The position numbers were made by a program, and so were the translations under genes. 36,141 nucleotides of DNA. It comes from Methanothrix sp. GTDB lineage: Archaea > Halobacteriota > Methanosarcinia > Methanotrichales > Methanotrichaceae. Location: contig JAGPMN010000013.1 in NCBI GenBank assembly GCA_018052825.1, positions 1 through 36,141 of the forward strand, read 5' to 3'. The notes under the pieces were generated by a model. It was not told where the DNA came from. It did no database searches and worked only from the letters and a program-made list of their open reading frames with translations. Positions 33,523 to 36,141 of this stretch are shown here, piece after piece (within the stretch, counting starts at the first letter, position 1; the number at the start of each line of letters is the position of its first letter).

Positions 33523-34602
33523 TTACCAGAACTCCTTCTTCCGGCGCACGAAGAGGTATACGAAGAATGGCACGCCCAGGAAGGCGGTCATAATGCCCAC
33601 CGGCAGTATCACTGGAGCAAGTATGGTCCTGGCCACGGTATCTGCAGCCAGGAGCAGCAGTCCGCCGGCCAGGCCTGAGATCGGCAGCAGGAATCTGTGA
33701 TCGCCCCCGATTATCATGCGCGTGATGTGAGGGGCCACCAGGCCGATGAATCCTATGGTGCCAGTAAAGCATATCACAGCCGCTGTTATGAACGAGACCA
33801 GCATCATGCAGATGACGCGTGTTCTCTCCACATTTACACCCAGGCTCTTTGCAGTCTCATCCCCGGCTCCAAGGGCATTGATATCCCAGGATTTGATGAG
33901 AAGATATGGAAAGCATAATGCGATTACCCCTGAGACTATCCAGACCTTATCCCAGGAGGAGCGGCCCAAAGAGCCCATCATCCAGAAGACGACCTCCTGA
34001 ACCTGCTCTGCATGGCCCACATATTGCAGAAAGGAGGTCATGGCAGAGAAGAAGTACATGATGGCGATTCCAGCCAGGATCATCGTCTCCGGGGTGATCC
34101 CTTTGTATTTTGCCAGTCCGTATACAGCGAGCGATGCCAGAACTGTGAAAATGAAGGCGTTGCCCACGATCAACCACTGGCCGCCTACAAACCCAGCCCC
34201 CATGACAATGGCCAAAGCCGCACCGAAGCCCGCTGCCGAGGAGATGCCCAGGGTGAAGGGGCTTGCGAGGGGATTTTTAAGGATTCCCTGCATAACGGCC
34301 CCGGCAGTGGCCAGGCCGAATCCTCCGACTATCGCCAGCAGAATTCTGTGCAGCCGCAGCCCCCAGACGATGGTGTCCGAGAACCAGTCGGTCTGGAAAT
34401 GACCTGGGAAGAAGCGGGCCAGTATGGCCGAGTAGACGCCCATGACGCTGATGTCGGCAGATCCCAGGGTGGCGGCGTAGCCAGCCAGTAAAATTATCGC
34501 CAAAATGAAGGCGAAGAGGAAGGAGAGCTTTCTGCCGGTGAACCTCTCGTACTCCTCCTTCAGGTTCGCAGCAGAGTTATCCTGGGAATGTGCCATCGAC
34601 AT
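33523..34602 (-). CDS. ABC transporter permease, FecCD/BtuC family
   Basis: The 359-residue membrane protein has about ten hydrophobic segments. Diagnostic stretches are GLRLHRILLAIVGGFGLATA and AVMQGILKNPLASPFTLGIS, the GEEIAKSLGV-like coupling loop (ALGAGDETAKSLGVN, which contacts the ATPase), and GTIGFIGLVAPHITRMIIG. These permeases import iron-siderophores, haem or cobalamin. It starts 4 nt after the upstream binding-protein stop, with GAGGAG before the ATG. It is the only permease gene seen for eight binding proteins in this window. Confidence 0.96.
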   Translation of the reverse strand: MSMAHSQDNSAANLKEEYERFTGRKLSFLFAFILAIILLAGYAATLGSADISVMGVYSAILARFFPGHFQTDWFSDTIVWGLRLHRILLAIVGGFGLATAGAVMQGILKNPLASPFTLGISSAAGFGAALAIVMGAGFVGGQWLIVGNAFIFTVLASLAVYGLAKYKGITPETMILAGIAIMYFFSAMTSFLQYVGHAEQVQEVVFWMMGSLGRSSWDKVWIVSGVIALCFPYLLIKSWDINALGAGDETAKSLGVNVERTRVICMMLVSFITAAVICFTGTIGFIGLVAPHITRMIIGGDHRFLLPISGLAGGLLLLAADTVARTILAPVILPVGIMTAFLGVPFFVYLFVRRKKEFW

Positions 34603-34606
34603 CTAT

Positions 34607-35824
34607 CTACTCCTCTGGATAGGCGAACACTCCGCTATTGAGCACATCAACATCTACATGCTGGAATCTGTTGAGGTATTCCTGATACGCCTCTCTGGGA
34701 TGGTAGTCATGGAAGATCTCGGGCTGAAGCCATTTTCCCAGATAGCCCATGCCCAGGAAGAACCTCGCTCCGCCTCTGGTGCAGTCCCAGGTGAACACAT
34801 AAACACACCGGTTCTGTATTGCAGGAGTCCTGCCCAGCTCCTGCCTATTGAGCAGCTCATCCCTCAATACCTCAAGAGCTGTAGTATTGGAGAGTTCTTT
34901 CTCGATTCCGGGGCTATCTTTGAGATACTTATAGCGCAATATGGCATCAGGATTCTTCATGGCTACCGATTCTGGGTCAACCTGCTTGAAGCCCTGCAGA
35001 CCTGAGAATATGTTATCCCCGCCCGCGGCAGCGACAAGGGCATTGTGAGCGTGGCCAGAGCCACAGGTGAAATAGGTCTGGCCGCCGCCGAAGTCGGCCT
35101 CTAAATAGACCTTCGGCTTTTCGGCCTGTGACCGGGCCTTTACCTCGTCGAGATATCTACCAAGACTCTCATCAAAGAATTCGGAGTATTCCTCAGCCTC
35201 CTCGTCTTTGTCCAACAAGCGGCCCATATTTTTTACGATATCAATATACTGGGATATATTTCCTGAATCCCAGCGGATCACTGGTATGTTAGTGCCCCCG
35301 AGATTTCGATCCAGATCTTCCTGTTTGGGGCTGCTGACATAGGTTATGACGAGATCGGGGTCGGCCTTGATCAAGGCCTCCCAGTCAACGGATGAGATAG
35401 GGCTGCCAATGTTGGCGTAACCAGCTCCGTCTGCGTAAAGATCGCCGCTTCCCTCCTCCATGCTCTGCACAATATATTTGCTGGCAGCAACGATTTTATC
35501 TGTGCTGTTAAGGGTGCGCAGTATCTCATAGTCCTCGGTGGTCATCACGGCAATCCTCTCTACGGGTTTATAAATCGTTACTTCCTCTCCTGTAGAATCT
35601 TTTACAGAGCGGGGATAGCTCTCGTGAATGAGCCTGATCGTCTCAAGATCTGCTGAGCTGATCTTTCCCTCACCGAACTCTTTTTCTGCATTCTGTAATT
35701 CTTCCGCGGATACCATTCTGTCGCCATTTGTATCCCCAGGGATAGATGCCGTCTCAGAGCTGGAAGCGATCCCTGGAAGGTAGAAAATGCAGAAAAGCAA
35801 AGCCAAAATGCAAATGATCTTCAT
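34607..35824 (-). CDS. EF-hand-bearing metal-complex substrate-binding protein
   Basis: The 405-residue secreted protein has signal peptide MKIICILALLFCIFYLPGIA. One canonical EF-hand loop follows, D-T-N-G-D-R-M-V-S-A-E-E, which ends in Glu, unlike the Asp of dockerin loops. A degenerate second half (GKISSADLETIRLIHE) is next. The PF01497-type domain starts at VTIYKPVERIAVMTTED and includes KADPDLVITYVSSPKQ and AAGGDNIFSGLQ. The C-terminus (HPREAYQEYLNRFQHVDVDV) resembles the array. ATG 35824 with GAGG 7 nt upstream is chosen over a TTG two codons earlier. First gene of the operon with the permease. Confidence 0.92.
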   Translation of the reverse strand: MKIICILALLFCIFYLPGIASSSETASIPGDTNGDRMVSAEELQNAEKEFGEGKISSADLETIRLIHESYPRSVKDSTGEEVTIYKPVERIAVMTTEDYEILRTLNSTDKIVAASKYIVQSMEEGSGDLYADGAGYANIGSPISSVDWEALIKADPDLVITYVSSPKQEDLDRNLGGTNIPVIRWDSGNISQYIDIVKNMGRLLDKDEEAEEYSEFFDESLGRYLDEVKARSQAEKPKVYLEADFGGGQTYFTCGSGHAHNALVAAAGGDNIFSGLQGFKQVDPESVAMKNPDAILRYKYLKDSPGIEKELSNTTALEVLRDELLNRQELGRTPAIQNRCVYVFTWDCTRGGARFFLGMGYLGKWLQPEIFHDYHPREAYQEYLNRFQHVDVDVLNSGVFAYPEE

Positions 35825-36141
35825 GCCCAATCCTCATATTTTCTCATCGAAAACCGAAACGTGCATATTACTATTTAATCTTTTGGTATTATCTGATCAT
35901 AAGAACTCTAAGCAGGAGTTCCTTTAATGCGTTTTCATCATAAATGCGTCAATTCTCAAGCAAAAATCCAATGTAATGATAACGCTTGGTTCCTATTTAT
36001 TGGAAACAAATTTACTTGACTAATTCACATTTGATTACTAATACTAACTTGACTTATTCATATTTAGATTTTTTTCGCAATCAATTGCCCACCACTTGAT
36101 CATCGATCAATCAATTTCACGACAATTGAATCAGGTATTTT
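35825..36141. other. AT-rich upstream region with small repeats
   Basis: 317 bp with no gene. Besides the promoter it contains a hairpin, GAACTC (35903-35908) with GAGTTC (35916-35921), related to the palindrome at 20484-20514. It also has a direct repeat, ACTTGACTAATTCACATTT at 36014-36032 and ACTTGACTTATTCATATTT at 36047-36065, spaced by 33 bp (about three helical turns). These may be regulator sites of the uptake cluster or belong to a divergent gene beyond the edge. Confidence 0.45.
35871..35880 (-). promoter_or_regulatory. Probable TATA box of the binding protein-permease operon
   Basis: The minus strand reads GATTAAATAG about 50 bp before ATG 35824. An AGATAATAC sequence lies immediately upstream (35886-35894). 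Confidence 0.4.

Overview
The window is archaeal and most likely from a methanogen of the Methanosarcinales/Methanotrichales type (a Methanothrix-like lineage is my best guess). The evidence is the archaeal ribosomal operon L7Ae-S28e-L24e-Ndk-aIF5B, an ADP-forming acyl-CoA synthetase, a PAC2 protein next to a DUF473-like gene and an archaeal dihydropteroate-synthase-like gene, TATA-box promoters, GGTGA-type ribosome binding sites, and N-terminal secretion signals without bacterial lipoboxes. The genus is inference.

Layout. 1-1400: end of an unknown gene, an inverted-repeat-rich spacer, a SAM methyltransferase and tRNA-Leu(UAA). 1500-5800 (minus strand): a small Cys-rich protein, a GDT1-type cation transporter and the translation operon. 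5850-9360 (minus): a four-gene operon (PAC2, DUF473-like, DHPS-like, membrane-anchored unknown). 9500-11580 (plus): a fused ADP-forming acyl-CoA synthetase in beta-alpha order, convergent with a small CoA-binding protein. 12077-17923 (minus): argH, argJ, a CBS-pair protein and argC, preceded by an ADP-ribosylglycohydrolase and an acylphosphatase/coiled-coil fusion. 18005-18690: a methyltransferase broken by one missing base. 18691-19309: an AT-rich spacer.

The accessory core is 19310-35824, all on the minus strand. It has eight substrate-binding-protein genes of the iron-siderophore/cobalamin class (PF01497 type) but only one FecCD/BtuC-type permease, one ATPase and one 1266-residue CobN/ChlH-like chelatase. 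Five of the eight binding proteins form a tandem array (20636-27229) in which a two-loop dockerin module sits between the signal peptide and the binding domain. A sixth, 34607-35824, has an EF-hand at the same place. The array members are nearly identical at both ends and diverge in the ligand-binding core, and the ribosome binding site of each later gene is built into the last codons of the gene before it. The first array member is split by a 191-bp MITE with 26-bp terminal inverted repeats and an 8-bp target duplication; removing it restores the reading frame exactly.

My reading is a multi-receptor uptake system for metal complexes or metallo-tetrapyrroles. Several binding proteins, possibly displayed through dockerin-cohesin contacts, would feed one importer, and the CobN-like protein would act on the imported or derived tetrapyrrole. 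The gene content is seen directly; the substrate and the display mechanism are inference.
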